DNA of 64,000 nucleotides from Phallusia mammillata (GCA_003260075.1 QLIY01000244.1:1-64000), one strand, 5' to 3'; counted from the stretch's first letter, positions 46,852 to 58,315 are shown. A program made the numbers and translations. The notes: generated by a model from the letters alone, not told the origin.

Positions 46852-47208
46852 GGGCAGGAACTTGGCCGAATGGCCTGGCGCGCCTGACCCATATACAGAC
46901 ATAAAAAAAACCTTGATCGGGATTCGTCCCCGGGAGTGTCCGCGCCTGACCCACATACAGACATAAAAAACCTTGATCGGGATTCGTCCCCGGGAGAGTC
47001 CTGGGTTCGAAATAAAAAAAACCTGATCGGGATTCGTCCCCGGGAGAGTCCTGGGTTCGACGTAAAATATAAAGTAGGGCCTAACTATGCATACCACCAA
47101 GAAGACCTATTGTCCAGCGCGCCTGACCCATATACAGAATAAAAAAAAACTGATCGGGATTCGTCCCCGGGAGTGTCCTGGGTTCGAACCCCGTGAAAAA
47201 ACAAAAAT
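46852..47208 (+). mobile_element. tRNA-derived SINE inserted in the coding sequence of gene 8
   Basis: A 357-bp insert flanked by an exact 17-bp target duplication TTATTAACACCCAAATT (46835-46851 and 47209-47225). The left end has a Pol III A box TGGCCGAATGG (46863-46873), and the right end a B box GGTTCGAACCC (47181-47191) followed by an A-rich tail. The interior holds four copies of GATCGGGATTCGTCCCCGGG separated by A runs, three of them followed by full or partial B-box-like CTGGGTTCGA. It is thus a multimeric, tRNA-related SINE on the plus strand. The sharp target duplication indicates a young insertion. Confidence 0.92.
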
Positions 47209-49086
47209 TTATTAACACCCAAATTGCTTTCGGGACCCTGTCATCTCTCATGCCAGACTCCACCTTAAAGAGATTATCCATGGCATATTGAATAGCTGCT
47301 CCAGTATTTGCTGGACCTTAGATAACAGATATTTACTCCTACAGCTGTGTTTAAGCCTTCAGATTTTACTACATATCTTGAATCAATTTGGGTAACTAGA
47401 AATTTACCATATCTTATCACACTATGGTTGAGCGATTTAACAAACCTGGCACAGCAACCAATCTCTCATCAGCCAGTTGAAGTAAACGATTAGTGTCTGC
47501 TCCGTATTCATTAAAACGAAAGATACTGGATTCGACCGGTTCTGTGCTGTAGTACAGAGCAGATATCATCATGGCATCTTCTGCTATTTTTGCACTACAA
47601 AAGAACATGCGAGTTGACATCATCAGCATATAAGTCAATATAAAGTGTTTCTTTACTCACTATTCTAAGGTTTGGCGAGCAGATTTTTTGAGCTTAGCTT
47701 GTGGATTTTCCCCGCCAGTGTGATACAGAAAAACATCGTCTAACAGGTAGTAAGGTGGACATGGTCCTGTTTAAAAATCAAATATATGTTTCCGTATTTA
47801 TTTGTCACTATTTTTTACCAAAGTTGAAAAACTGTATACATTCAATCATTTTCTTACTTGCACAACATGGTGTTTCTCGTGCCCAACTTCCATTTCCCAA
47901 ACAAACATTTGCTTCTTGTCTCTTTGGCCACACTGAGTAGTCTTCTCCTGTACATTGATATTCACAAACCTTATTCCTCTTGTGGCACTCAACGCTGCCG
48001 TGTGGAAAGTTGAGTGACACTTGTGGACAGTCATTAACTATAAAAGATACAAAAGTTACATTTTCTGCAACTAAATGAGTTGTATTTGCGATCATCACAG
48101 GTAGCACAAGCTTATAATTGGGACACATATTTATCCAAACTGTAAACCACAAAAACAATTGTCATTTTTCATAAAAACAGTTGATCTTCATATGTACTAG
48201 TTGCCATTTAAGCATATATTTATTAAGTGAGGTTTGTTTTTCATCAATTGTTATTTGCTTTAATCTGACTAATTTAAAGCTCGACTCGATAATTTGTATC
48301 TACATTATACCTGGTGCGTTCAACGTGTAATGAGTTGTACAAGTTGGAATTCCAACATTGCAGAAATCCGCTCGACAGCAGCAAGTGCAAACAGAGTTTG
48401 GTTCATTCGAGTTGCATTGAGTTGATCTTCCTGCATATCTCGTGTTCTAATAATTTTAAAGGGTTTAAGTCTTATTAAAAAGCGCGATTTTACTGTACAT
48501 TACCTGCATCTGATTGTCCCGACAGGCTCGAACATCTTTGCAACCTTTCATGATCGTCATGTGATCACCATCACGTCTCACTACAGTTTCACATGATTTC
48601 TGAGAAAAATAGATGCGTTGGTCAGTTTTCGGTTTGCATGTTTTGTAATGGTTAACGTTTAGTTATTTTACATGCGGTAAATGATCATCCATTGTATTTG
48701 CAAAGAATTTAGATTTTCATAAAATTTCGTGCCGAGACGTACATTCATCTGTTCTAACGCAGTTTAGACATTTTAAGCAAAATATATATTTTCGAGTTGG
48801 TTTGACTGATCAATTCTTTCGTGTGGGTGTTTTCAGCATTTTATTCTGAAGCCTTAAACGTCAGTTAAGCCTCAAACGCCAGTTACTAGGTATACCTGAT
48901 TTGGCATGCATTTTTGTATGCTTCCATTGGCATCGCAATTGTCTACGCTTGAACCATAACACTTCATGCATTTCAGACCTGAAAATGCTTTTGTGAGTTT
49001 TGCTTGTTGACTTGATTATTTTACAACTTACCTTGAATTCCGTTTAATCATCCTATTAAAACACAGATACTGAGAATAATTTTCAT

Positions 49087-50290
49087 CTTTGCTCTAAAGA
49101 ATGTGTCCCTGACTGACTTTTTGCCGGCTAACTGGACCCTTGCGTGATTGCCAACTGTTTTTTAAGCCTTGGGGCATTTTTTGCAATTTGCCTTTTTTCA
49201 ATTTCCATAGTTTATGGTTGTCGTTTTATTACAACAGTATACTCGCTTTCCATCGCTTTTTACGGTCAAAAATGCATCCAAATGCGACAAATGTCGATGC
49301 TTGAGTCGAATAAATGCGATAACATCCAACGCGAATTTCCTACGCTAGATCGATAAGATATATTGCTTATGCGTTTCTGATTGGTTGCGATGTCTCAAGT
49401 TGTAATGGGGCTTAAATGCTACATATTTCGTCAAAAAGTTACTAAAGTTAGTTATTTACGATCATTTACCACAAACTATTTAAGCAGTTCAAAGTGGTTT
49501 TAAACCCACTCCAATTATATAAAGTCGATCACTCTCCTGTAAATGGCAATGTTATCGGTAAACGAAATCTTATACGTCCTTAATCAGCCTGACGACAATG
49601 TTTGGATTCAATATGTGTTCAACCCCGCGGCCCTGACACCTATCGATTTATCCGAAACGGACATAGATGTGTTCAAATTAAACTGAAATGAAAATATACT
49701 AGACTTTGATAATAGTTGATAAAATAAACATTGCTTAAAATATGAACTGAAATAAAAGTATGCAAGACATTGATATTTGGTTGATAAAATAAACACTGCT
49801 TTTTGTGTTTGGTTTTGGTGAGTTTGAACTGCTCATAAGATTTGCGATGTCCACTTACAGGTTAAACGAAAGTTTTACATTTCGTTGATGTTGCCATTAG
49901 GCCACATAAATATAAATGCTTTTGCTGTAACGATGTTTCTTTTTGAAGCTAACTACGTTGGGTCGTATTTATTGGCGTTCTCTTTAAAAATGCGAGTGTT
50001 CTTTGGTATTTTAATGAAATGGTTGTTATTATTCGTAGCTTAAACGCAGTGTGTTTAAAAATCAGCAATCCGTAATTGTTAACATATTGTTATCACAGGT
50101 TTACACTTCGTTTGTGTTTCTCAAGTTGGTGGGTCGCATTTTTTTAATGGGGTCATGAAGGTATTTTTATTGGTATCACAAAAATTTTGTTCATTACGCA
50201 CAATATTGTCACCTTAGTTTGTCATTTATCGGCAAAAATCATATTCAAATGTTTTATTATGCAACATAGTGTTACGATATCTATATAAGT

Positions 50291-50338
<48 letters not shown>

Positions 50339-51151
50339 ATTTCAGCTATTAAAGTTTAATAGTGATAATTAAACTGACTTTATCATACATATCCATGTTT
50401 AAGGACAAAATAAAAACGCTGACGATTGGTTGTAAAAATGTATATGCATGAACACACATCGATAGTTTCCTAATTATGTGTTAGTTAAGAGCACGGGGAG
50501 GAGGGTTGTGTTTAAAAACCTCCAATGTGTGCAATGTGTGTAGCAAAGATAAAAAGTTGCGGACATGATACACATTATAGTTCGGGTTAACCCTATACAC
50601 TGGTATCCTAGAGCAACCATGCCGACTACGATTTCTATGCTACGGCAATGCATTATAGGCAAAAAATAAGACATTTTTAGATTAAAAATGATAAACTAGT
50701 ATTATTTGCACTGGAGAAAATCACTAAGTGGTTGTTGTTGCATTAATGTTATCACTTCTTGTTTTGAAGGTATTCGCATATTTGTAACCACAGCCAATTT
50801 TGTTGGTCAGAGTTTATTTCGCTCGGTCAAAATCGTAGCAGTACAATTGCAGTACAACAAAAATAAGCCGAAAATAAACGGGCGTCTTGTCATATCGCAG
50901 ATAAAGTTCTTACTCCAGACATTTATTTTTGTGTTCAGATTCTTTGTTGTATACCGCATTTTAATTTTACTTTGTTTATAACCAACCTAAAGTAAAAAGT
51001 ATAGTCTATTAGTCACAATGGTGTAATCACACATACACGAGTCCGACATAAATTTTAAATTTTATCAGTCTGTGGGAGTTCAAATGTTGGTCAAAAAACC
51101 GTAAGTGTTTTAAATTATATCTTTGCAGACATTAACCAGGCTTGTTTCGTT
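49087..51151. other. Intergenic between genes 8 and 9
   Basis: About 2 kb, AT-rich, with no supported exon. It contains an imperfect tandem of about 65 bp at 49683-49800 (AACTGAAATRAAARTAT... units) and a 45-G tract at 50293-50337. Confidence 0.5.
50293..50337. repeat. Poly-G tract, 45 bases
   Basis: An uninterrupted G run without flanking duplication, longer than the 10-base joints. It is similar to 4329-4390 (C) and 37830-37912 (G). Confidence 0.85.
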
Positions 51152-53211
51152 TTACTCGTGTTCGTGCATTACGTGGTCACACGGATTTGAACAGAAATGA
51201 TTGTTCAATTCCTTGATCTGTTCCGCTGAAAGATTGCCGGTTTCTCTGTCGAACACAAACACGTTTTTTTCGTCTCCAGTAACTTCCACTAACTTCTTGC
51301 GATCGAACTTAAATCCGTCAAGTCCATAAGCCATGGCATACACCTAAATAACAAGTTCCAAATGTATGCAATTAGATTACAGTTATTGCGATTGGAAAGC
51401 ATTTAATTTTCGGTCGTGCAAATAGATTGTAGGGTCATATTATTTTCGATTAGAAAACGATGCAATTGCTTATAATAAGCGTTGATGGTTTATACAATGT
51501 TTTTTGTAAACACGTTCAGTCTAATGTTTTTCGTCAGATTCGTGTCAAAACTCAATATTTTAATGCTACCAAAATATAGTGGCCAAATAACCAAAAACAA
51601 CATATGATTTGCTAAGAAAAAATACTCTATTTCACTTTTATACAAAGGCTGCAGCTGTGTAACTTTTAGCACATTGATTTTATGTGATACATATTGATTC
51701 ATACAAAAGGCCAACGTTACCCGAATGCCACGTCTTCTGGCTTCAGCGGACGCCCTTCTTACATCACCTGTGGGATTGGCGTTCGCAATGAGTAGAAAAA
51801 ATGCTTTGGGCACTCTGTCGTCTCTCATGCCGGATTCGCGGGTAAACAGGTTATCGATTGCGTACTAAATCGCGGGACCAACATTTGCTGGACCTATAGA
51901 CGTTAAGGTTTATAGGATTTGTCACGTCATCATAGATCTTTATGTAACTTATTCTTAGTAACCTTGAGCTACTGAGATTCTTTCGTGCACAATCTCCGAC
52001 AAACGTGATTTGTTTGTTCCGTATTCGTTGAATTTAACCACACTGGACACGACTGGCTCGTCGCTAAAATACATTGCTGAAATCATGATGGCATCCTCCG
52101 CTACGGCCGGCCTTAAGAAGTAACAAAAAAATGTTTACATTGTATACATGTAGGCTTAGTAACAAAGGTGAGAAAACACATCGCGCTGCTTACCAAGTAA
52201 TCCTTTCGCGAAATCTATTCAGTCTTGCTTCCTGGTTGTCACCTCCAATGTGATAAGATAAACGTTATCCAACAAGTAGTAAGGTGGACATGGCCCTAAA
52301 ATAATTGATATATATTTAAAAAGGTAGGTCACATTGGAACAGCACTTGGGAAATTGTACTAACGTAAAATAATATGACTTCAACCCACTTGCACAGCAGG
52401 GCCGTTCTCTATTCCACGTCCCATTTCTTAAACAAACGTTCGCTTCCTGACCTTTAGGCCACACAGAATAATCTTTGCCCGTGCACTGGTATTCACAAAC
52501 TGAACCTGGTTTGTTTCCGTTGTGACACTCGACTTTGCCGTGTGGAAAATTACGTGGCACTTGTAAGCAGTCAGCAACTAATGGAATTTAAATAAGTTGA
52601 ATTTAGTTACTTTTGTCGATATCGTTGCCCTTCCGATACTTATATTTGAATGTACCTCGGCTTGCTGAACTGTAAACGGAAGCGCATGTTGGCATGCCAA
52701 CGTTACAAAAATCCTTACTACAGCAACATGTGCACATTGAATTGGCTTGATCCAAGTTGCATTGAGTGGACCTTCCAGAATATCTTGTATTCTGCCAAAC
52801 ACAAATGAATAATTAATCAATTAAGGAAGAAAAAAGATTTTTTCACATATGCTTGCCTGCATTTGGTTGTCTCGGCAAGCTCTTCGGTTTTTACAACCTT
52901 TCACGACACTCATGCGATCACCATAGCGTCTCACGACAGTTTCACATGATTCCTAGGTGTAGTTGTAAACATTGTCAATTGTTCTTGATACAATTTTCGA
53001 TTTTTTACCTGATTTGACATGCAGTCTTTTATCTTTCCCTTGAAGTCACAATTGTCAAAACTCGATCCAATGCAACTCATGCATCTTATGCCTGAAACCA
53101 AAGTAATTTGTTCAAACTGACCAAAAATGCAGTTATTTGCAAAAATGTTTTACCTTCTACCGTTTTCGTGGTAACTAAGACAATGCAAAATATTACAAAA
53201 TGTTTCATCAT
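51152..53211 (-). pseudogene. Ly6/CCP/vWA gene 9 with a frameshift and a stop in the vWA domain
   Basis: Exons in gene order: 53154-53211, 53009-53091, 52857-52952, 52656-52791, 52389-52577, 52194-52295, 51963-52111, 51721-51893, 51152-51343. The signal peptide is MMKHFVIFCIVLVTTKTV. The Ly6 (IRCMSCIGSSFDNC, CTCCCSKDFCNVG) and CCP (CLQVPRNFPHGKVEC...NGTWNRERPCC) domains are open. Exon 6 is 102 nt where paralogues have 103 or 106; one T is missing near 52254-52257 after LLDNVY, shifting the frame. Exon 8 has TAG at 51865-51867 in place of the Gln of IQYA. The last exon is intact (tail FCSNPCDHVMHEHE). The intron after exon 3 has a GC donor. A truncated Ly6-CCP product remains possible. Confidence 0.85.
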
Positions 53212-54563
53212 TGCTTCATAACGTTTTCGTAACAAATTAACCCTTTTTTGCTGGCCTTGAGTTATACAACTATAACAAAACTGTTCACATCCAGCACCTT
53301 ACGGCCTGAATATAATTTTCTCTTTGCGGTCGCATAGAGCTACGTTGATTTTTCAATTGAGATTCAGTATGGTAAGGTTGGTGTGCATGAAATGTAAGAT
53401 TGCCTGTGGGCAGAACGTATCTCGGCGATTAAATCGTATTTTAGGCCCTTGCTTTGTCCGTGATTGTAATGTGTGCGATTGACACATCATCCCATATATC
53501 TTCGGTACCGATTTCCGGCATTTTTCCGCTCGCCCGTAAACGAGCGTTGCCCTTCAAAGTGGAGTGATACCTTTTTCCGATCAGCTAAAAAATAAAGGCA
53601 AAACGTATCATCATAGACTCTTATTAACTTTTTTTGCAAAGTCCATGTCATAGTCACTTTGTGGATATTAACAGATATTTGTCAATTTTACATTATCAAA
53701 CAAAGCGGTATTACCAATTTGTTTGCTCTCTTTGTCTGTTTGAAGTCCATTAATAATCCACCTCGGCTTTTCTGTACCTAATTGTAATGAATATTGCCAG
53801 TTAAATGTTGATCTCGCCAATGTAAATGTTTCAACACTGCGGTATCATTTTATATCCGACCTTGATCTATGTAGATTATTGATTTCAGAGCCAGTATTGG
53901 TGTGAATTGCCTGTGGGCAGAACGCAGCTTGGGATCAAATTGCACTTCTAAGCCCTTCCTTGAACAGCGCACAGAAATGCCTTCACGGGTAAAATTATAT
54001 TTGAGCGACTCGTATCTTGTCTTCATTAGCATTATTTGGTCTTTGTCACAAGTTGATCTTTTTCGTCTGTTGTTCGGATGTACAATCTACAATCTTATAA
54101 ACAGGCTTTTACCGTATACCACTTAAAGCTGTTTATTTCTCCTGACAGAACTTATTCCGTACATACTATCTGCAGAAAACGTTTTTAATGTAATCAATTT
54201 CTGTTATATATCTACCTTGTTTAAAAAAGAAGGAAACCTTGCTTTTCCATGACATGGAATTTTTTTATTATTTTGCACGAGTCAATCCACAGCCTGTAGT
54301 GAAAAAAGGGCAATAAACACAAGGTACGAAAGCTTTTGTATAAGTTAATGAAGTGTAGGTCAATAAAATGGCAGTTTTACTTCTGCTATGTAGGCAGTGA
54401 GACAACACAGTATGTAATGGTTAAATCTTTGTAGTTTAAAAGCCAGAAAAAAAACTAAATTATTCCACGAATTTGCACACAAAAATCTTCCGCGAAAACA
54501 ATTCTCCGATTATATAACACAGACTGTGAAATTTGACCGTGCTTTCCTTCAAAGAGATTCTGA
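53212..54563 (-). pseudogene. Possible decayed exons of an unknown gene (LRSAHRQ repeats)
   Basis: Two minus-strand segments are related to each other. About 53880-54035 reads REGISVRCSRKGLEVQFDP and continues KLRSAHRQFTPILAL to a GT donor. About 53395-53585 reads KGLKYDLIAEIRSAHRQ after an in-frame TGA. A short exon-like piece at 53718-53778 (TEKPRWIINGLQTDKESKQI, AG and GT borders) lies between them. Repetition at protein level suggests once-coding sequence, but the stop and missing partners suggest decay. The family is not recognised. The rest of the interval, about 54040-54560, is non-coding. Confidence 0.35.
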
Positions 54564-56312
54564 TTAATTCTCCTCCCGCATTCTTGCAAGAAGATCGTGG
54601 AGGTTCTTCACTAGCTGATCGGCCTTTTCATCCTGGGAAGCTTTTGGCTTGCTCTCTTGGACATCTTCTTTAGGCTTTACATCGGCTTTTGGCTTAGGTG
54701 CATCGGCTACAGGTGCTGGTCGTCTGTTGGCATCCATCCTGGCGCGTGAATCCATTCGCATCATGTTTCTTCTGGCAATCAAGTCACGGAGCATGTGCTC
54801 ACGAGCATCCATTTCATTATCGTCATCATCCTCGTCTTCTTCATCTTCATGATCACGAAGATTGCGAAGCATCTGCATCAGGAAATCCCGCTTAGATTGC
54901 TTCTCCTCAAGCTCATCGCTCTTCTCGCTGGTATCTTGATCAGCTTTCTCATCAGCAACGGGTTTCACGGCTGGTTTTTCGTCAGCGACTGGTTTCTCCT
55001 CAGATGCCTCTTCCTTTGCAGCCTTCTCATCACTCTTTTGGTTGTCTGCTTTGGCTCGTTGATCCTGCAGCATCTTCATGTGGTCTTTCAGCATCTCGAA
55101 CATTTGTGCATCGAAAACATCCTCGTCCTGTTCATCTTCATCTTCGTCAAATGATGGGCGTGCACGCATCCTTTCGTCCATCCGCATTCTTTGGTCCATC
55201 CTCATTCTGTCGCTTCTCATCATATCTCGGGAAGGTCTATTAAATATAATGCTTAAGTACATGAATCGAGCAGCGTGTGTCTTATTATAATTTTTTATTA
55301 GTAACTTTATGAAAAGTCACAGTATATTTTATGGTGTCAGTGCTGATGCCTGAAAATCATTTCAGGCATAAGATTGTCGTCTATTTTCAAACAAAACGCT
55401 TGCAAACAGTGTTATTTTTGTGATTTGGGGCCGTAACGAACATTTGCGATTTGGCAACGCACCGTTTTTATTCGAAAATTTATTTGTGTTCTATAATGCT
55501 TCACAATATGTTTACACTGGCGCTCAGTTGTGACGTCATTTCTGACTGCGTGGCGCGTTAAGTTTGTGCGCAGGCCGCGAGACCGGAAGCCCTTTGTTCT
55601 TTAATAATTTCCCTGTTGCGGTCGGCACACGCAGCGATTCTTTGTTTTCAGCCGCTCATCACGTGATGCCTTTTTGATCATGTGACTTGCGCCTGCGGAA
55701 ATTTCGCGAATTCTGAAACCGCACTGCACTGTTTCAAGTGCACAATCCAAAACGGTTAACGATTCCTAGACATTTGGAATCGGTGTTTGTTTTAACAAGC
55801 ATCCAATGTCGATCAAAAATAAAGTATAATGTTACTATCGTTTTTTTATACCGCTTTTTGGGGGGGGGGGCGATTCTTTGTTTTCAGCCGCTCATCACGT
55901 GATGCATTTTTTATCATGTGACTTGCGCCTGCGGAAATTTCGCGAATTCCAAAACCGCTCTACGATTCTTAGACATTTGAAAGCGATGTTTGTTTTAACA
56001 AGCATTCATGTCAAGCAAACTTTAATCAAAGTGCAGTGTTACTTTCGTTTTTTAAACCTTTTTTCGACTTCTGCGGCGCTTAGTCAAATAGGATCTTTTT
56101 TTAATTTGTCCAGATTTTTGCTTAAAATTTACATGTTTGCAAATTTAATTTAGCGCATTTTAACAATGAGGTCCGAACAGTTTAAACATTACTGCGGCAT
56201 AGAGCAAAGGTACAACAAATTGAACAGTTTGTATGTAATACATAACATACTTTGCATCGGTCATCGCCATCATGGAGACGCCCAACAAAAGGCAAACAAG
56301 AAATCCCTTCAT
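54564..56312 (-). CDS. Secreted charged Met/Arg/Asp/Glu-rich protein
   Basis: Two exons: 56251-56312 (ATG at 56312, signal peptide MKGFLVCLLLGVSMMAMTDA) and 54564-55236 (735 nt together, 244 aa, phase 2 junction). The mature chain starts KPSRDMMRSDRM and has RMRMDQRMRMDERM repeats, acidic runs (FDEDEDEQDEDVF; DHEDEEDEDDDDNEMD), a Lys/Glu/Ala-rich middle (EEKPVADEKPAVKPVADEK) and a Pro/Lys region. It has no cysteine outside the signal and is probably disordered, possibly binding cations. Dibasic sites (SKRD, ARRN, NRRP) leave a precursor role possible. I recognise no family. A second copy of the signal exon lies upstream (56997-57058). Confidence 0.8.
55634..56050. repeat. Haplotype-like duplication in the intron of the charged-protein gene (joint 55860-55870)
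   Basis: About 225 bp beginning GCGATTCTTTGTTTTCAGCC recur after the G run with several substitutions and one deletion of about 20 bp. The divergence is allele-like. Each copy contains TCATCACGTGATGC and ATCATGTGACTTGC E-box-like motifs. Confidence 0.8.
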
Positions 56313-57500
56313 TTTCAGTTTTATGTGTTTACAACAATAGTAGTTGCCTAAATCTGACAGAAAAATGAGATTTTTAGCAATGTTACACACAAAATACTCT
56401 TAAAATCATCTAAATTCAGTTTTACAGGTCCAAAAACACATCAAAAACTATAGGCTTGTCCACTTTACATGCCCTTTAAATTTTACCATCGCAATTGAAC
56501 CAAACTCAAGGTTTCAAACATAATTTAAAGTACCCTGCCTTCAGCAAGAACTGTCATCGTGCATATGATTGGCTTAGGACCATTATAGCAATAATAACAA
56601 GGAAGCAACTCTTTGTTCCAAGCCAATGCGTTTAGAAGAGGAAGGAGCAGTTGCATCTACAACGCCGCCCACCTAAACTAAACTAAGGAACAGGCGTACT
56701 CGGACGGCTTAACAAACTATGCATTGCAAGTATATTGTATCGAAGTAAGTAAATATAGTTCAAAACTGGGGGGGGGGTAAGATCATTTTTTTTTTCCAGC
56801 TAGATTGTGAGCATCTATTTAGAACGATTTTTGTGCTAATACATTTTTAATTTGTCCAGATTTTACAGAAAATTAACAAATGATTGCAATTTTAATCTAG
56901 CGCATTTTGACAATGAGGGCCGAACAGTTTGAACATTATTTCGGCATAGAGCAAAGGTACAAAAAATGAAAAGTTTATATATAACACATAACATACCTTG
57001 CATCGGCCATCGCCATCATGGAGACGCCCAACAAAAGGCAAACAAGAAATCCCTTCATTTTCAGTTTTATTTGTTTACAACAGTAGTAGTTGCCCAAATC
57101 TGACAAAACATTAGAAATTTGTTAACAATTTTTTAACATGTTACACTCTTAATGGCATCTGAATTCAGTTTTACATGTTAAAAACAGACCAGAATCTATA
57201 GGTTTGTTCACTTTGCATCCCCTTTAAATTTTACCATCATTAAACCAAACTTAAGGTTTCAAACATAATTTATCCTGCCAGCAGCTATTCAAGTACCCTG
57301 CCTGCAGTTATTTTGTATATGATTGTCTTAGGACGATTATAGCAACCATAACAAGGAAGCAACTCTTTGTCCTAGCCAAAGCGTTTAAAGGAGGGAGGAG
57401 CGCTTGCAACGCCGCCCACCAAAACTAAAGTAAGGAGCAGACGTACTCTGACGGCATAACAAACCATACATTACAAATATATTGTATCGAAATAACTAAA
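56088..57500. repeat. Duplication of about 700 bp carrying the signal-peptide exon and promoter (joint 56768-56777)
   Basis: The block at 56088-56767 recurs at 56778-57500 with many substitutions and small indels. Each copy contains the signal exon and a similar upstream region (CAAGGAAGCAACTCTTTGTCC-like). It is the most diverged of the joint-flanked pairs, so it is either two haplotypes or a real duplication. Confidence 0.75.
56997..57058 (-). other. Second copy of the signal-peptide exon
   Basis: ATG at 57058, reading MKGFLVCLLLGVSMMAMADA and ending in phase 2 at a GTATGT donor, identical in length and phase to 56251-56312 with one amino-acid change. It could splice to 55236 equally well. 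Either allele or alternative promoter. Confidence 0.65.
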
Positions 57501-57882
57501 TATAGTTCAAAACTACCAGGGTTTATGACTGAATTGAATATGGAAATTAATACAAATTAAGAAACGTATATAGAACAAAACTTTTCCATCGTATGCGAGA
57601 TACTTTTAGATTCGAATCATGGACAACTTAAAACTCGCTAAAAGTGTTACAGAATTAAATCATGTAATACAACTATCAGCTGCTAAGGGGGGGGGGATAG
57701 TTCAAAACTAGCAGAGTTTATGACTGAATTGAATATTAATTAATACAAATTAAGTAACGTATATAGAACAAAACTTTTTCATCGTAAGCGAGATACTTTT
57801 AGATTCGAATCATGGACAACTTAAATCGCGTTAAAAGTGTTACAGAATTAAATCATGTAATACAACTATCAGCTGCTAACTT
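57498..57882. repeat. Haplotype-like duplication around a 10-G joint (57687-57696)
   Basis: About 188 bp starting ATAGTTCAAAACTA recur after ten G with a few substitutions and small indels. Confidence 0.85.
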
Positions 57883-58099
57883 TTCTCACTATAGTTGATA
57901 GTCCCGTCGGTTCGACTTACTAAACAATACTAAGCGTAATTTGGGCCCGAACGCCACCATATGTTTATTTTCTATTGCTTACTGCGGAGGATGCCAGCCA
58001 GCGTTCGTGGGGTTACAGCGTGTGGGAGACAAAATCACAGGAAAGAGCCCTCCGCTATTCTCATACTTGCAAACTGCCATCCTGCCTTATCATGTTCTC

Positions 58100-58315
58100 C
58101 ATTGTTGTGACTATTTGAATTCGTGCAAACTTAATCGGGATTCGTGATTTCTGGCATGTGATGTTTTAACACGTCTGTTTAGAAACTTTAGATTATTCAA
58201 GGGGGGGGGGGCTCCATTGTTTTGACTATTTGAATTCGTGCAAACTTAATCCGGATTCGTTATTTCAGGCATGTGATGTTTTAACACGTCTGTTTAGAAA
58301 CTTTAGATTATTCAA
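58100..58315. repeat. Haplotype-like duplication around a G joint (58201-58211)
   Basis: About 100 bp starting CTCCATTGTT are repeated with four or so base changes. A G tract at 58389-58398 nearby has no obvious flanking repeat. Confidence 0.8.

Larger units (their letters stand above)
46269..49086 (-). pseudogene. Ly6/CCP/vWA gene 8, disrupted by a stop in the signal peptide and a SINE in the vWA exon
   Basis: Exons in gene order: 49032-49086, 48896-48978, 48504-48599, 48311-48446, 47858-48037, 47661-47766, 47446-47594, 46770-47316 (interrupted), 46269-46460. The signal peptide MKIILSICVLIG is followed by TGA at 49048-49050, where paralogues have Ser. Exon 8 is split by a SINE at 46852-47208, which adds out-of-family residues and a stop. 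The remainder is well preserved: LKCMKCYGSSVDNC, CTCCCRADFCNVG, NDCPQVSLNFPHGSVEC, YYLLDDVFLYHTGGEN, TGAAIQYAMDNLF, and the tail FCGDPCVHVLHEHQ. The otherwise intact sequence implies recent loss, or alleles that differ in function. It is closest to gene 7. Confidence 0.88.

Noticed and set aside
54649..55290. Several plus-strand ORFs rich in Ser or Phe opposite the charged-protein exon
   Set aside because: They are antisense shadows of Asp/Glu- and Lys-rich codons; the minus-strand frame has a signal exon and a consistent splice phase.
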